Of a DNA stretch of 64,000 bases, positions 1-10,160 are shown one piece after another. The stretch lies in assembly GCA_026182355.1 (NCBI GenBank), contig JAPFBL010000166.1, forward strand, positions 806,001-870,000, given 5' to 3'. The notes under the pieces were generated by a model. It was not told the origin of the DNA. It worked only from the letters and a program-made list of their open reading frames with translations, and ran no database searches. Every line of letters begins with the position of its first letter. Positions within the stretch are counted from its first letter, which is position 1. A program made the translations under genes and the position numbers. Source of the DNA: Hermatobates lingyangjiaoensis. Taxonomy: Eukaryota; Arthropoda; Insecta; Hemiptera; Hermatobatidae.

Positions 1-40
1 CCTGAAGAACTGACAGAGTGCTGATAAACTTTTGTTTTGT
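1..40 (+). repeat. End of a dispersed repeat, cut by the window edge
   Basis: The first 40 bases (TGAAGAAC, GACAGAG, TGATAAACTTT) match the end of a repeat seen again near 23226-23256 on the plus strand and 59325-59375 on the minus strand. In the minus-strand copy the block lies downstream of a decayed hammerhead-like motif and stops at TA-rich sequence. It is probably the outer end of a ribozyme-bearing element whose body lies outside the window. Confidence 0.4.
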
Positions 41-1218
41 TTCTATTCCACGGTCGATACTTTTATCAATATATATAAAGTACAATTGAGGTTCGTTGAT
101 ATATATTCCAGTTATTGCCTAGACGACTGGTGAAAGGTTATAACCATTGTGTTATAGGAAATGTTTTATACTGCCAGAAGAAGTAACCAGAGTATTTTTT
201 TTTGGAAAACTATAAAAACTATGAAGCAGATATCAGTGGAAAATGGTTAGAATTTTTACAATATAATCTATTCTACCGTGAAGATTTTATTCTTTATATG
301 TGGAGACCATTTCATTAACTTTTTACCCTACAATAATCTATTCTATGTATTGTAACATATAAACAGTGGAAAATGTAATATGCATGTATAGAATTAATTC
401 GAAAAAAATATAGTCACTTAATATTGTCGAGTACTCTATTAAAAGAAGAAATGTGTGATATAAAAGGTATTTTGTGAGAAGGGGATGGACTTGACACTGA
501 AGTATGCCTTTGTGGGACTTCGGACTTTATCTTCTATCAGCATTCACTCTGCTCTTGAAGATTATTCCTTCTTTTATATATTATCTTGATCTATTATTAC
601 TTGAAATTTATCTATAATGCCATTATTACGTTCTATAATAAATATTAAGCTTTCATTTTTTTTTGTTTTATGGATATTTAGATAGGTAATTATAATTTAA
701 GATCAGTTGCAATAAATAATAAATTGTGATTATAAATTTATAATTTCCTTTTCGTTCTTTTGGAATAAATCATTGAATCAATAAAATAATATTTCATCAA
801 ATAAAATTTGATTTTGAGATTTCTATGGATTTACACGTTTTGAAGTGATTTAAGTTGTTGAATTAACTACACCATGTGTATATGATGTAGTATGATATGT
901 AGAGTACTTGTGTAGTTAATGGCTATTGGTCGTACATGATTCCTGCAGTTTTGAGGATTTATTTACCCAAAATATGCTTCTGGACCTAATTTTTGTTTGT
1001 TTGGTGTTTTGAAATTTATACAGAGTTGAAATTTTGCAGTCTTTATAACACTCATGGTTGGATAATTATTAAAATGTTATAGATTTTTCTCAGTAAATGA
1101 AGGTAAGTTTTACCATGAATTGAAAAAATGGCATCTGTGTGAATTCAATAACTTTGTGAACACGTTTATGAGCACACTGTGTGACGAGTCATATGATTCA
1201 TTACAAAAATGTTTCTCT
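41..1218. other. AT-rich stretch with nothing recognised
   Basis: No open frame of note, no RNA gene and no repeat shared with the rest of the window was seen here. Confidence 0.5.
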
Positions 1219-1427
1219 TTCTGAGGTAAAATGGATAAACAAACAAAAGTCTCCACACAAATGAAGTTTTATTCAACAGCAACAACGCGTTTCGAACACT
1301 TTGTGTTCATCATCACAATGATGATGATGAAGATGATGAACACAAAGTGTTCGAAACGCGTTGTTGCTGTTGAATAAAACTTCATTTGTGTGGAGACTTT
1401 TGTTTGTTTATCCATTTTACCTCAGAA
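1219..1427. repeat. Near-perfect hairpin, family A (ACGCGT)
   Basis: Arms 1221-1314 and 1332-1425 are reverse complements over about 94 bases around a 17-base centre rich in ATG/CAT. Each arm carries the family A signature: stem II GAACA with TGTTC, then GAA, the palindrome ACGCGT, T and GTTG. The catalytic core is lost: both arms read GATGATGA where CTGATGA is expected. The outer block TGTGTGGAGAC recurs at the other family A copies. Such closely matched arms imply a recent inverted duplication or gene conversion between arms. Self-cleavage is unlikely. Confidence 0.75.
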
Positions 1428-1884
1428 TGAGCAAATACCACACAATTACGGATTGCACAATTAATGATTTAAAATTGTTTCTTTTTACAGAACGAGGTGT
1501 ATAGACACTCTTGTTTCAAAGGTGTATTATAGTACTTTATGTGTGTTAACGAAATATATTTTCTGTCTCTAAACTACTTTATGGAATGCTAATATTCGGT
1601 ATTTATCATATACAAAAAATTGGTAGGTTAGAAGAGGAATTTTAAAATATTTAACTATTTTGAAAAGACAGTATAGTACCAAAACTCAGAAAACTTCCAA
1701 CCTCCTCTACTTTTCGGTTTTCTTTAGATTAGCTTTGACATTATTTGAAAATATTTCAGTAAAAAAAATCATTAAACTTAAAATTTGTCTTATATAATGC
1801 AGTAAGTGCATTTATTGAGTTAATATGATATTTAAAACCTATAAAATTATTAAAGTTGTATATATTCTGTTGCATCTCGGGCGT

Positions 1885-2010
1885 ACTTGGTCTTAATCTC
1901 TCTTTTCTCCTAAGGAGGGATTTTCTCAAAACTTATATATGTGTTTCTTTATCTTCTTCTTCGATTTTGAACTTGTGTATGTCCAGTTTGGATCGTCCTT
2001 CCAATTTTAT
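1885..2010 (+). repeat. Decayed family B element
   Basis: The region around 1893-1930 resembles the family B ribozyme zone (TCTCCT, AAGGAGGG, TTTTCTCA) with the core eroded. It is followed by the diagnostic family B downstream block, GTCCAGTTTGGATCGT at 1981-1996. The same block lies downstream of the family B ribozymes near 59810, 60833 and 61914. Confidence 0.45.
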
Positions 2011-2639
2011 ATAAAAGTTATTAAAGTAACTTTAACACAATGTAAAATTGTGTTACTAGTAAAATTATCAGTGTATTGTGTATTACGCGTTTTTTGAACT
2101 GGGATCTTACATTGCTCTTTACTTTATCTTCTCATATTGATTAAAGAACTGTAGAATAATTATAATTGTTTGTGATATTTGTTTTCCAAACTTTTAAAAT
2201 AAATATTTTCAATACATGACCTAAATAATGTAATATTTATATTGTTTGAACCAGTCATTAGTTGTTACTACAAAATATTTTGGTGATGAATAAATAATGT
2301 TTCCAGTTTAATTTCAAAAACCAGTGAATATGTTTTGATTCTGTTTGTCGGCCGGTGTTTGGGTGGTAAAAAAATTGTAAAAGTTGTAAAGAATCTACAT
2401 GACGCTCTGTTTAAAAACTTATGGCAGATACCTTTAACAGAGGTATATTGGATGGTGTGACAAAACCTGTTGTTTATGGATATTATTGAAGCATGGAAAA
2501 GGTACTTTTAGAGGACTTTATACCAGTGAGTACAGATTTTAACACGTTTCAAGTGATTATAAAAATTATAAATGTTTCACAATTTATATATATATATATA
2601 TTCAAGGATATATAAACCGTTTGATAGAATAGGTGTATT

Positions 2640-2700
2640 AAGTAATGGGGATTTAGTCAATTTTCTGGCTTCAGAATCAAAATCTCGTAGCCCTCGTTTC
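2640..2700 (+). repeat. Fragment shared with the 36.8-37.0 kb repeat
   Basis: The phrase around 2650-2690 (GTCAATTTTCT, TTCA, AAAATC) matches the arms of an imperfect inverted repeat at 36776-37013. It follows a (TA)n tract at 2586-2601. The open frames here on both strands are mirror readings of the same repeat and are not treated as genes. Confidence 0.3.
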
Positions 2701-3194
2701 GGTTTTATTTTAAAACTTTTTAATAGGCCTGATATAGAGGATAATAAGAAATTATATATAAATATCAACAAATAAACGATATGAAAATAGTTTTATAGCT
2801 TGTATAACAATATATGTGCAAGTACATATTTCAGAGATAAATAATTACTCTGTTATGTTATAAATATCAACGTGAAATCTTTTTAATGTTATATAAAATA
2901 ATAGAACTTACAGAAGTAAGAATTTTTTGGATTAGAAAAATAAATTATTTAATATAATTTCTGAACAATCCTAACTGTTCAGAAAACTTCGAGTTGACTA
3001 ATCAGGTGACATTGCAAGTAACCTCAACACTTATATGTATATATATTATTTTGCTATTCTTTCTTATGGATATTCAATCTTGAAGTATAATAAATGCTTG
3101 TTTTCTTTCCATCATTGCTTGTGTTTTTTCTTGCTCTGTGGAACTCAGCGATGTTCTCCAAATTCTAGTCTTGAACTTTCTTGCCTTAGTCAGG

Positions 3195-3237
3195 ATTTCA
3201 CCTGATGAGGATTTTCGCAATTGTCGAAATATTGAAA
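3195..3237 (+). ncRNA. Hammerhead-like motif, family H (ATAT)
   Basis: The core CTGATGA is at 3202-3208, followed by a 17-base stem II region and GAA, ATAT, T. Stem II pairs poorly (GGATTT against AATTGTC) and stem I is weak, so this is probably a decayed copy. A related minus-strand copy at about 31605-31641 shares TTGTC, GAA, ATAT, T, G. Confidence 0.4.
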
Positions 3238-3629
3238 ACCAAGTTTATGTAGGATTTTAATATCATGTCTAAAATACAAATCATGCTAATAACTACGGCA
3301 AGGTTTTCATAATCTAAAATGATACTGTGTAGTCGGTTTTTGAACAACGGTCCAACTAAGTTTACAATTTGAATGTGACAGTTCCAGGTCACTCATTACA
3401 TCTTTGTCTCATTACATAAGGAAATTGCATACGAACGTGTAAAAGAGAAATTTTATTAATAAAGAATAAGCATATTTGCATAATTTTATCACTGAGCATG
3501 TTTAATAAAATGGTCGTATCTTTTGATATCCATAAATATAATGAATATTCAACTATATAGAAAATGTTTAGATTTCATGCTTAATTAAATGTATGCTCGT
3601 ATATAAGTGGTTCTTTTTATTGATTTTTT

Positions 3630-3920
3630 TATTGTTTAAACCGATCCCCTAGCGGGTTAACAACGTCAGCTGTTTACGGTCTTTTTGTTTGACTGGTGAT
3701 TTTAGATTGGGAGTCCTAAATTTTGCCCAACTCAAGAGTCTTTGGAGTAGGGATCTTTAACGAGTTTCTTACATCGTACAGGCTTAATATCCTCTACGAG
3801 GGATGGCGTACTCAGATTTTTTCACCTCTCGTGTAAATAAATCAAGGGCCAGGCGGGTATCGAACCCTGGACCTAGGAGTCCTGAGGCGTGTACGTTAAC
3901 CACTGAGCTAACCTGGTTCT
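3630..3920 (-). mobile_element. tRNA-derived SINE, complete, tail type 1
   Basis: Read on the minus strand, the head at 3920 shows an A-box-like TAGCTCAGTGGTTAACG and an exact B-box GGTTCGATACC (3855-3865), as in an RNA polymerase III promoter of tRNA origin. The body follows (TCTGAGTACG, GAGTTGGGCAAAATTTAGGA), then a tail ending in ACAATAAA near 3630. The same head and body occur near 8448, 14342, 16730, 26623 and 44300. The tail (CAGCTGACGTTGTTAACCCG) is shared only with the 14.3-14.8 kb copy. SINEs depend on a LINE in trans and this one encodes no protein. The SINE name was not recognised. Confidence 0.8.
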
Positions 3921-4537
3921 CATACTAATAGATAATATGTTAGGATTCAATACACTTATTGCTAATTTATTAGTGCTGCAGTAAATTAATGTTTATATAT
4001 ACGCTATATATCTTGTATACTATAACAAATAATTGTAAACAAGCAGTCCTTTTAGAAACAAAAATAAAATCTATTATTCTGGTTAAAAGTGGCTTTATTT
4101 TATTTAGTAATAGGATTTTGTAGGATCTGAAGTGTTTGAATTGTCTAGAAGGGTAAAGCTTTGCGAATCAAACAAAACAATTAAATTACAAAACCACTGA
4201 AAGGGTAAATTATTTTAGGAGGTTCTAGATGTCTCTTCTAATTCAGTCCAATGTCAGCGAAGACTTTCCTGACTGGAGTTATTTTAGATGACGCTCTTAC
4301 CTTACACTGTGAACATGATTTCATTTTGTTGACATTTCTAATATTTCTTTACTTTAAACTTCAGTAATTATATACCAATAGTCTATATTTATGATAACAA
4401 TTCAGAAAGGTAATGTTTAAATTTTTCGACAACTATACCGTACCAAGACTGTTTTTTCAAATATTCGTTTCTCAACTATACTTAATTAACTCACGAAGCA
4501 TTTATTGTATGGTATTTACTTATGATTATTGAGGAAA

Positions 4538-4798
4538 GATACATTAAGTCTTCACACACAAGTATTTATACAATGCGTTTCGAACGTATTCATCATCAGG
4601 TACATCTGTAAAAAAACACAAATATATATAATAATTTTGAATTTAATTAAAAAAAAATCATCTAAAATTTTAACTAAAATATAAACTAGAAAGGGTGACA
4701 TACCTGCATCAGTAAGGTGATATTTAGTAATTGGGGAGTTTAGTTTTCGAAACGCGATGTACAATTAACTTCTTGTGTTTGAAGACTTAATGTATATT
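4538..4798. repeat. Family A inverted repeat
   Basis: The left outer arm (4543-4562, ACATTAAGTCTTCACACACA) and right outer arm (4770-4793, TTGTGTTTGAAGACTTAATGT) are reverse complements. Each carries the CGAAACGC signature (4573-4583 minus, 4748-4756 plus). The left arm keeps a full hammerhead core. The right arm has lost CTGANGA and is left with ACCTGCATCAG. Confidence 0.6.
4564..4606 (-). ncRNA. Hammerhead ribozyme candidate, family A
   Basis: On the minus strand: stem I side GATGTAC; core CTGATGA; stem II GAA, loop TACG, TTC; then GAA; stem III segment ACGCAT (one change from the family palindrome ACGCGT); cleavage base T; and GTATAAATAC, which pairs with the stem I side over about five bases. 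The conserved core bases are present. The broken palindrome should weaken dimer formation. Confidence 0.6.
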
Positions 4799-5472
4799 CA
4801 AACTAAGTTAAATTAATTTACAAACAAAACATATATATTAATATTAGTAAGGTTCTAGTGTTGAAGAAATTTACATTTTGACTGTTAATTATCGCCTCTA
4901 AAAGCATTGTTTTTAAAATAAATAGGCGTTTTGAACTTTTACTTGACAAACTAGGACAGAAATCGTCAATCGTAGATTTTTTTTCACTATGTCCAGCTAG
5001 GGATGTATTTGATGGATCTTCTACGTGATAAACTGATATATTTTGGCAAGAGTCCAACCCTACGTAGCTGCATTACAGGTCAAATAGATCACGCTAATTT
5101 GAAAGAGTTACAGTGTGCATTAATCTTCAAATATTTGCATTGTCAAGGAATGCAGTCATTAAATACATTGTTGGGACATTGCTATTCAAATTTTCATTAG
5201 ATCTTTTCAATATATATACAATTTATTTATCTCGTAGTAGGTGTCAATTATGAATAATTGAAACATGAAACATATTTTTATGAATAGTGTAAATATATAT
5301 TTGTATAAAAATATAGTTGAACTAATAAATTTATTGTAACCGAATATTAGATAGGAAGAAAATAATAAACTTTTAATTGTTACAAATTATGGTTTTCTTG
5401 TGGTTTAATAGTTGATAGGCTTCATTTAGGACTGTCAGTTGACAATCAGGCTGGCTGAGACTGGTGTAAATC

Positions 5473-5700
5473 CTACCGCTGGAATAGATCATAATGGGAT
5501 TGTGGGCATTTTTGTAGTTTTGATTTTTGTATCGCTTTGTCTAATGAGTCAAGCATTAACTGAGAATCTCCTCTTCCTTCCTTAGACCGGTCAATAAGAT
5601 TGAAATAGACATCAGCATTGACGAATTTATAGCTTTTTGTTTCAGTCTTGTGACTATTTTAGGGTGGTCAGGGGATGAATACCAAATCTCCCTGAGCACC
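5473..5700 (-). pseudogene. PLE-like ORF N-terminal relic
   Basis: Read from about 5690 downwards on the minus strand, one frame gives PDHPKIVTRLKQK. After a one-base shift it continues as SYKFVNADVYFNLI and then a polar tail (SKEGRGDSQLMLDSLDK) to a stop at 5473-5475. It aligns by eye with peptides at 6749-6850 and 60566-60662 (pattern P..HRKIVR.L....kkfvNA...yFN). This is the only copy whose frame runs past the FN point where the others meet (TA)n, so it may keep more of the ORF. The similarity to the region upstream of the reverse transcriptase in Penelope-like elements is from memory of the family pattern. Confidence 0.45.
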
Positions 5701-5740
5701 GTAAAATAGTCAGGAGACTGGATCAGAATAGCCATAAGGT
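5691..5740 (+). pseudogene. Mirror copy of the PLE-like peptide
   Basis: The plus strand reads EHRKIVRRLDQNSHK, the same motif as the adjoining minus-strand relic. The two form a back-to-back pair centred near 5690, interrupted on the right by a family D fragment. Confidence 0.45.
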
Positions 5741-5850
5741 AACAACCGCAACAAGAAGTCTTCGTCATAGTAAAAAACCCAACTAAGACTCTTTACAGTT
5801 GAAAGATCTTAGTCTTCCCCCCCTTCCCCCATTTCATATTGTGGTTTGAT
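5735..5850. repeat. Broken family D hairpin
   Basis: The minus-strand half (5743-5770) keeps ATGACGA and the stem II region but lacks GAA and AGATCT. The plus-strand half (5786-5815) keeps GAA, AGATCT, T, AGTC but lacks CTGACGA. Neither half is a complete ribozyme. The outer block GTGGTTTGATCATTGAT at about 5841-5857 meets a (TA)n tract. Confidence 0.6.
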
Positions 5851-5957
5851 CATTGATATATATATATATTCAAAATTCGAAAAAAGGATCCAAACTGGAC
5901 GCAAATCAGCTTAAAAACGAAGAAAGCAACACACAGAGAAAGAGACACACTTACAAA

Positions 5958-5987
5958 CTCAAATTTTCGGATGGTCCGTTTTCAGGA
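5958..5987 (-). ncRNA. Hammerhead-like motif, family B, core mutated
   Basis: On the minus strand: CTC, then CTGAAAA (the fixed G of CTGANGA is A), C, GGA with TCC, GAA, AATT, T, GAG. The changed core base should abolish cleavage. Confidence 0.6.
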
Positions 5988-6072
5988 GAAAAGAGGATGG
6001 GCGACGCTCGGTCGCAAACACAACGGCAGGAAACCGTCCCGGCAATCTGGGATTGGTCGCCCATTCTCTTTT

Positions 6073-6105
6073 CTCCTGAAGACGGATCATCCGAAAATTT
6101 GAGTT
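6073..6105 (+). ncRNA. Hammerhead ribozyme candidate, family B
   Basis: Stem I CTC pairs with GAG; core CTGAAGA; C; stem II GGA with TCC; GAA; palindromic stem III AATT; cleavage base T. All conserved core positions are intact. With only four bases in stem III the monomer would be weak, and pairing between two copies would give an eight-strand duplex core as in dimeric hammerheads. Confidence 0.65.
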
Positions 6106-6207
6106 TGTAATTGTGTCTCTTTCTCTGTGTGTTGCTTTTCTTAGTTTTTGAGCTTATATATATCAATAGCCATAAACATACAAACCACAATAAGAAATGG
6201 GAAAACG

Positions 6208-6247
6208 AACTAAGATTCAACTGCAACAAGCAGTCTTCGTCAGAGTC
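6208..6247 (-). ncRNA. Hammerhead candidate, family D, shortened stem III
   Basis: On the minus strand: GACT, core CTGACGA, stem II ACTG with CAGT, GAA, then only TCT where the family has AGATCT, then TAGTT. Stem II differs from the common ACCG/CGGT on both strands at once, a paired change. The three-base deletion should disable stem III. Confidence 0.55.
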
Positions 6248-6289
6248 AAATCCCAACTTAGGGTATATATATATATATTTGATTGAAAT

Positions 6290-6850
6290 ACACAGCAGCT
6301 TATGACTTATGACTGTTTTGATCCAGTTTCCTGACTATTTTATGATGGTCAGGAGATGAATCCCAAATCAGTTGCCCAAGGGACTTTTGATAAGAGAGAA
6401 CATAGATCATTCTTGACAGCACATTATTGTAAACGTTAAATAACTAAATCTAAAACTACACTTAATAAACAAGCTTTCAATCCCATAGGTCATCATTTAT
6501 ATTGACCGTTTATAAATCCCCCTATAATAGAGATATGTGTCTTGCTCTTGTGTGGTGCTACTTTTCCATATTCATACCATTTGTTTTCGGAGAATTTGAT
6601 TATGGAAAATTTTTCCCGTTTAATGGGCACCTTCATAATGGAGAGGTTCACCACAAAATAAGCTAAATCGGCATGTGTAGTTTTAGATATACAATATAGT
6701 GTTGACGTGAATGATCTATGGTCTCTCGTATTAAAAGTCCCTTGGGTAAGTGATTTGGATTTTCCTACTGAGCACCGTACGATAGTCAGGGGACTGGAAC
6801 AAAACACTTACAAGTTTGTCAATGCAGAAGCTGCTGTGCTACCAATGCTA
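6290..6850. repeat. Inverted pair of PLE-like ORF ends
   Basis: The left minus-strand arm (about 6282-6350) reads HHKIVRKLDQNSHK and, next to the (TA)n at 6264-6280, AAVYFNQ. The right plus-strand arm (6749-6850) reads EHRTIVRGLEQNTYKFVNAE. The arms point outward and end at TA-rich DNA. Intervening DNA carries copies of the phrase CAGTTGCCCAAGGGACTTTT and its complement. Both copies are decayed. Confidence 0.45.
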
Positions 6851-7007
6851 AACAAATATATTTATGGCATTCGAGGGTTCGTTCAGTCGGCGGCTGCTGC
6901 TTCATAGAAGTACATCTACAGATACGCCCGTCGAAATATAGTAAGTCTCCTATACCTATGTTTGTGTTTTTCTCTTTTCGTTATTGAGTTACATATGAAT
7001 GACAGCG

Positions 7008-7228
7008 TCCAAACTACAGTAAGAAATCAGAAAAAAATATTTGAGGTTTATCAGACTTAACAAACGCAACTGTACAGCTATGTTTAATTATAATTATATC
7101 AGTGGAGATTTGACTCTGATGAAGACTGCTTCTTACAGTTGAAAGATCTTAGTGTTTTTTCTGATTTCTTACTGCAGTTTGGATTTGAATTTTGTTTTAC
7201 ATGTACATTGTGAAATCTTGTTATATAA
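7008..7228. repeat. Family D2 hairpin
   Basis: The left outer arm (7010-7036, CAAACTACAGTAAGAAATCA) and right outer arm (7159-7184) are reverse complements. The right side carries a complete ribozyme motif; the left has lost its core. The right end runs into TGTGAAATCTTGTTATATA (about 7209-7227), the family D terminus. Confidence 0.6.
7112..7154 (+). ncRNA. Hammerhead ribozyme candidate, family D
   Basis: GACT; core CTGATGA; AG; stem II ACTG, loop CTTCTTA, CAGT; T; GAA; palindrome AGATCT; cleavage base T; AGTG. Most D copies have ACCG/CGGT in stem II, so ACTG/CAGT keeps the pairing by a double change. Stem I pairs over three bases, with the outer G-C lost. Confidence 0.7.
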
Positions 7229-7229
7229 A

Positions 7230-8445
7230 ATCGTCAGGAGCCGATCAACAGGGATCAACAGAGTGGCGTTTCGTATTTAGCTCTCCATGATTAAGACTGA
7301 TTGAAAAATGTTTTTATCCAATGATTAAATGTAGTGAAATTGAAAATCAATGCTGTGTGATACATAGCATTAGGGACATTATTTCCCTTCCGTAATCAAT
7401 TATGATCAATTTGTCTTAGTTATATATTTTTTTTTAGTTGAGTGAATTTATGGACATAAATTTACATTTATAGATTGAATAATCTGGGTGGTAATCAGAG
7501 AGAGAAGGTAGTCAGTTTAATTCCATCTGTGTTAAATACTCAGATAAATTGGCTTCAGTACAATATCATATATGACAGCACAATATCGTATAAGTCCCAA
7601 CTTCATTACATACTAGAGTTAAAATTGTATTCAAACTGATCATTATACAGTCAAGAAATTCTTCATTATTGTTTCAAAAAATACATTATTTCAGTTTCTC
7701 TGAAAACTTTAATAATTTAAAAAAAAAATAAATCCAGCTTTGTTTTTAAAAATGTTCTCTAATAGACTTGTTTGTTTTCAAGTATCAAAAAGTTCCCCGT
7801 TAATTATATTCTCGAGTTAACAAATTCTTTCTTTCCACTATCAGGTTTATTTAAATGTTTAGATTTTTTTTTGCAAAACATTTCTATTTGTTAAAGTCGT
7901 CATTTAGTTTTTTTTTGTATTTACCTCTTTCTTTTTAATTAAAACTTTACTTCTGTTTTAACTCTTTTTTCCAGTTCAGTTTATTATTGGATGACTGAAA
8001 AGAAACTCCTGTAATCTTATTCCAAATAAGATTTATATCGTTGAGGTATAAATGGTGCTAGTGTTTCTTTACTTCATATCTTATTATTAACAACAGTTTT
8101 GAACATTTACTATATTTTTTGTCAGTTATAATTTTATTTTTATATTCTTAGTCGAACACATCCACATTTTACGAAAAATTTAAAAATAATCTATATTCGT
8201 TGTGGTGACTCAACTAAGATCTCAGTTAGGATGATTAGTTGTTTTAATGTTTTAGTAAAGATAAAAATTATGTGAAATTCAAAAAAGTAGTACAGAAAAT
8301 ATTTATTAGTTTTTTAATATTTAATTTCTTTAAATTAATTTTATTTCTGCTTTTGGTAAAAACCTTATCATTTTTTTGTGAATAGTACATTTGAACAAGA
8401 TGAGGTAGCTCTCTGAAAAATAATTTATCATAATGTAATAACTAA
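7230..8445. other. AT-rich stretch with nothing recognised
   Basis: Poly-T and poly-A runs only; no repeat or coding signature was seen. Confidence 0.5.
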
Positions 8446-8447
8446 GG

Positions 8448-8580
8448 GTCCAGGGTAGCCCAGTGCCAACGTGCTCGCCTCATGACCGGTAGATCCAGGT
8501 TTCAATACCCACTCTGGTCCTTAATTTATTTAGGTGGAAGGTGAAATAAATCGGAGCACGTCGTCCCTCTGAGAAGACGT
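8448..8580 (+). mobile_element. tRNA-derived SINE, 3' truncated
   Basis: Head AGGGTAGCCCAGTG (A-box-like) and GGTTTCAATACC (B-box, degenerate) are followed by the start of the body (CGGAGCACGTCGTCCCTCTG, GACGTTAAG). The copy stops at about 8580, before the conserved AAAATTTAGGACTC part. Confidence 0.7.
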
Positions 8581-9111
8581 TAAGTTTTATTTGGACGGAA
8601 AATGTGTTATATTTAACAGATATATGTGTATTTGCTTTTTTTTTTATTTTTTTCTGCCGAAACTATGTGTACGTCATTTTTAGCAGTTTTTATTACCATG
8701 ACAGTACAAAACCCTGCCATATTCATTATTACTTATTACATCATTATGTATATATAGTTGTATGCTTGGTTTTATGTATTCTGTATTGCATATATTTGAT
8801 TTTTACTGTAATGTATAATAGATCTTCGCTTACTGTTGATTAAGACTGACTCTTTTTGCTATTAATGAACATATTTTTTATTTAATATTTATAATATTGC
8901 TTGGTGTAAGTTCAACCCTGTCCGTTCTACTAATAAAAATAACATTTTAAACTAAACTGTTAACTTTATACTAAAATCTAGGAAGTTAACAAAAAAAAAA
9001 AAAGAAATTATTAAAATTAAACATTATTTTTAGACACGTATTTATAAAGTTGAGATAATTGATTAATAATAATGAAAGGTGCAAGCTAGTTAATTTGATT
9101 GTCAAAGATAA

Positions 9112-9394
9112 CTTAGTTTGAAAGCTTCATTACTTTACTTGGATAAATGTCTTCATGAAATCTTCCAACAGAATGAAGATTTGTTCAATGAAGAAGGAGT
9201 TTCGGAGATGTGAATATTTTATTCAGAGATTGTATTCAGAGCTCGGTAAAGTTTTATTCTCTGAGTCACTTGACAGAATTCTTTATTTCGTTTCACACGT
9301 GGATGAGATGAATATTGAATTTAATTACTTACAAAACTTGATAAAATGTTTGAACTATCATCAAAAGTATTTAGTAGATGAAAATATGCCATAA
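9112..9394 (+). pseudogene. Coding-like relic of unknown family with a frameshift
   Basis: An open frame from 9112 to the stop at 9211-9213 reads LDKCLHEIFQQNEDL and FNEEGVSEM. A second frame overlaps from 9155 and is open to 9394, reading CEYFIQRLYSELGKV, LDRILYFVSHVDEMN and KYLVDENMP. The two read smoothly as one acidic, helix-rich sequence if a shift occurs near 9210. They have little of the Tyr/Ile/Lys-only bias of chance frames here. No domain is recognised. It could be a pseudogene, a transposon relic, or an exon with a sequencing error. Confidence 0.3.
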
Positions 9395-9839
9395 AATTAC
9401 AATCTATTCATTTAATTATTTTTTTTATGTTATAATATATAATATTATAAATGAAGCCATTTCAGTATATCTCTCACAAAGTAAATGAATAAGCTGGCGG
9501 AAATTAATACAACTAGCATTTTTTTTTATAAGTGTGAAGAATGAGATCACGTGACTGGTTTCGTATTCAAACAATTATTAATGAGAGCTCTCGAATTTAA
9601 ATTACACAGTAAATTGATGTTTGATTATAACTCTTTCATAAATTGAAAATTATTATTTTTTAATAATATCAGGTATATTATAGTGACTAATATTATATGG
9701 CAATTGGTTTGTTAGAAATAACTAAATAAAATAAAATGTTATTTGCTTGTACCAGCGTTGGGAATTTACAAACTTTAACTTGCTTCCTTAACAATGGAAA
9801 GCATACAGTGTGGAGCAGCATGAATTAGTCAGTAGGAGA

Positions 9840-10160
9840 GAGTGTGAAGGGTTACCAGACAACACTAGGCCAGAACAGAAGGTGATAATACGATTATAAG
9901 AGAGGTGTTGTGGCTGGTATCACAAGTGGGGTTGCTTGAGGAGTAGTTGATGGTTGGTTGGAGAGTTGCTTGGCCTGAGGCGAAGGAGAGGCTTGACTGA
10001 TGGGGGAGAGTGTGGGTGCTTGGTGGTTGAGAAGCAAATTCTCGTAGTGGTGTTGCTTGCTTGGTGGTTGGGAAGTCATTACTTAGGCAAGGGTCCGAGA
10101 CTGACCAGGTAACATTAGGCAAAGCTAGGAGGGCAAGTACCGCTAAGCCGGCCTAAGAGG
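9840..10160. other. Unassigned island of higher GC
   Basis: A G/T-biased stretch with repeated GGTTG and GCTTG words. Minus-strand frames at 9865-10122 give a Ser/Thr/Pro-rich peptide, but two frames are open at once, as expected from biased composition. A similar island at 32758-33045 is also open on the minus strand. No family was recognised. Confidence 0.25.

Larger units (their letters stand above)
5870..6165. repeat. Family B hairpin (AATT)
   Basis: Long arms are reverse complements. The left outer part has GATCCAAACTGGAC (5888-5901) and CAACACACAGAGAAAGAGAC; the right has GTCTCTTTCTCTGTGTGTTG near 6113-6133. Open frames cross the hairpin on both strands and are near mirror images, which marks them as artefacts. 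Two ribozyme motifs lie inside, one per arm. Confidence 0.7.

Noticed and set aside
3840..3920. Possible functional tRNA gene
   Set aside because: A- and B-box are present but there is no acceptor stem pairing or anticodon arm, and the same head is joined to the same body in several SINE copies.
5853..6305. Open frames of 64-101 codons on both strands with a repeated Lys-rich phrase
   Set aside because: They run through the two arms of the family B hairpin and are near mirror images. The coding impression comes from the inverted repeat.
8604..8843. 79-codon Phe/Tyr/Cys-rich frame
   Set aside because: Poly-T composition produces it; no motif or context supports a gene.
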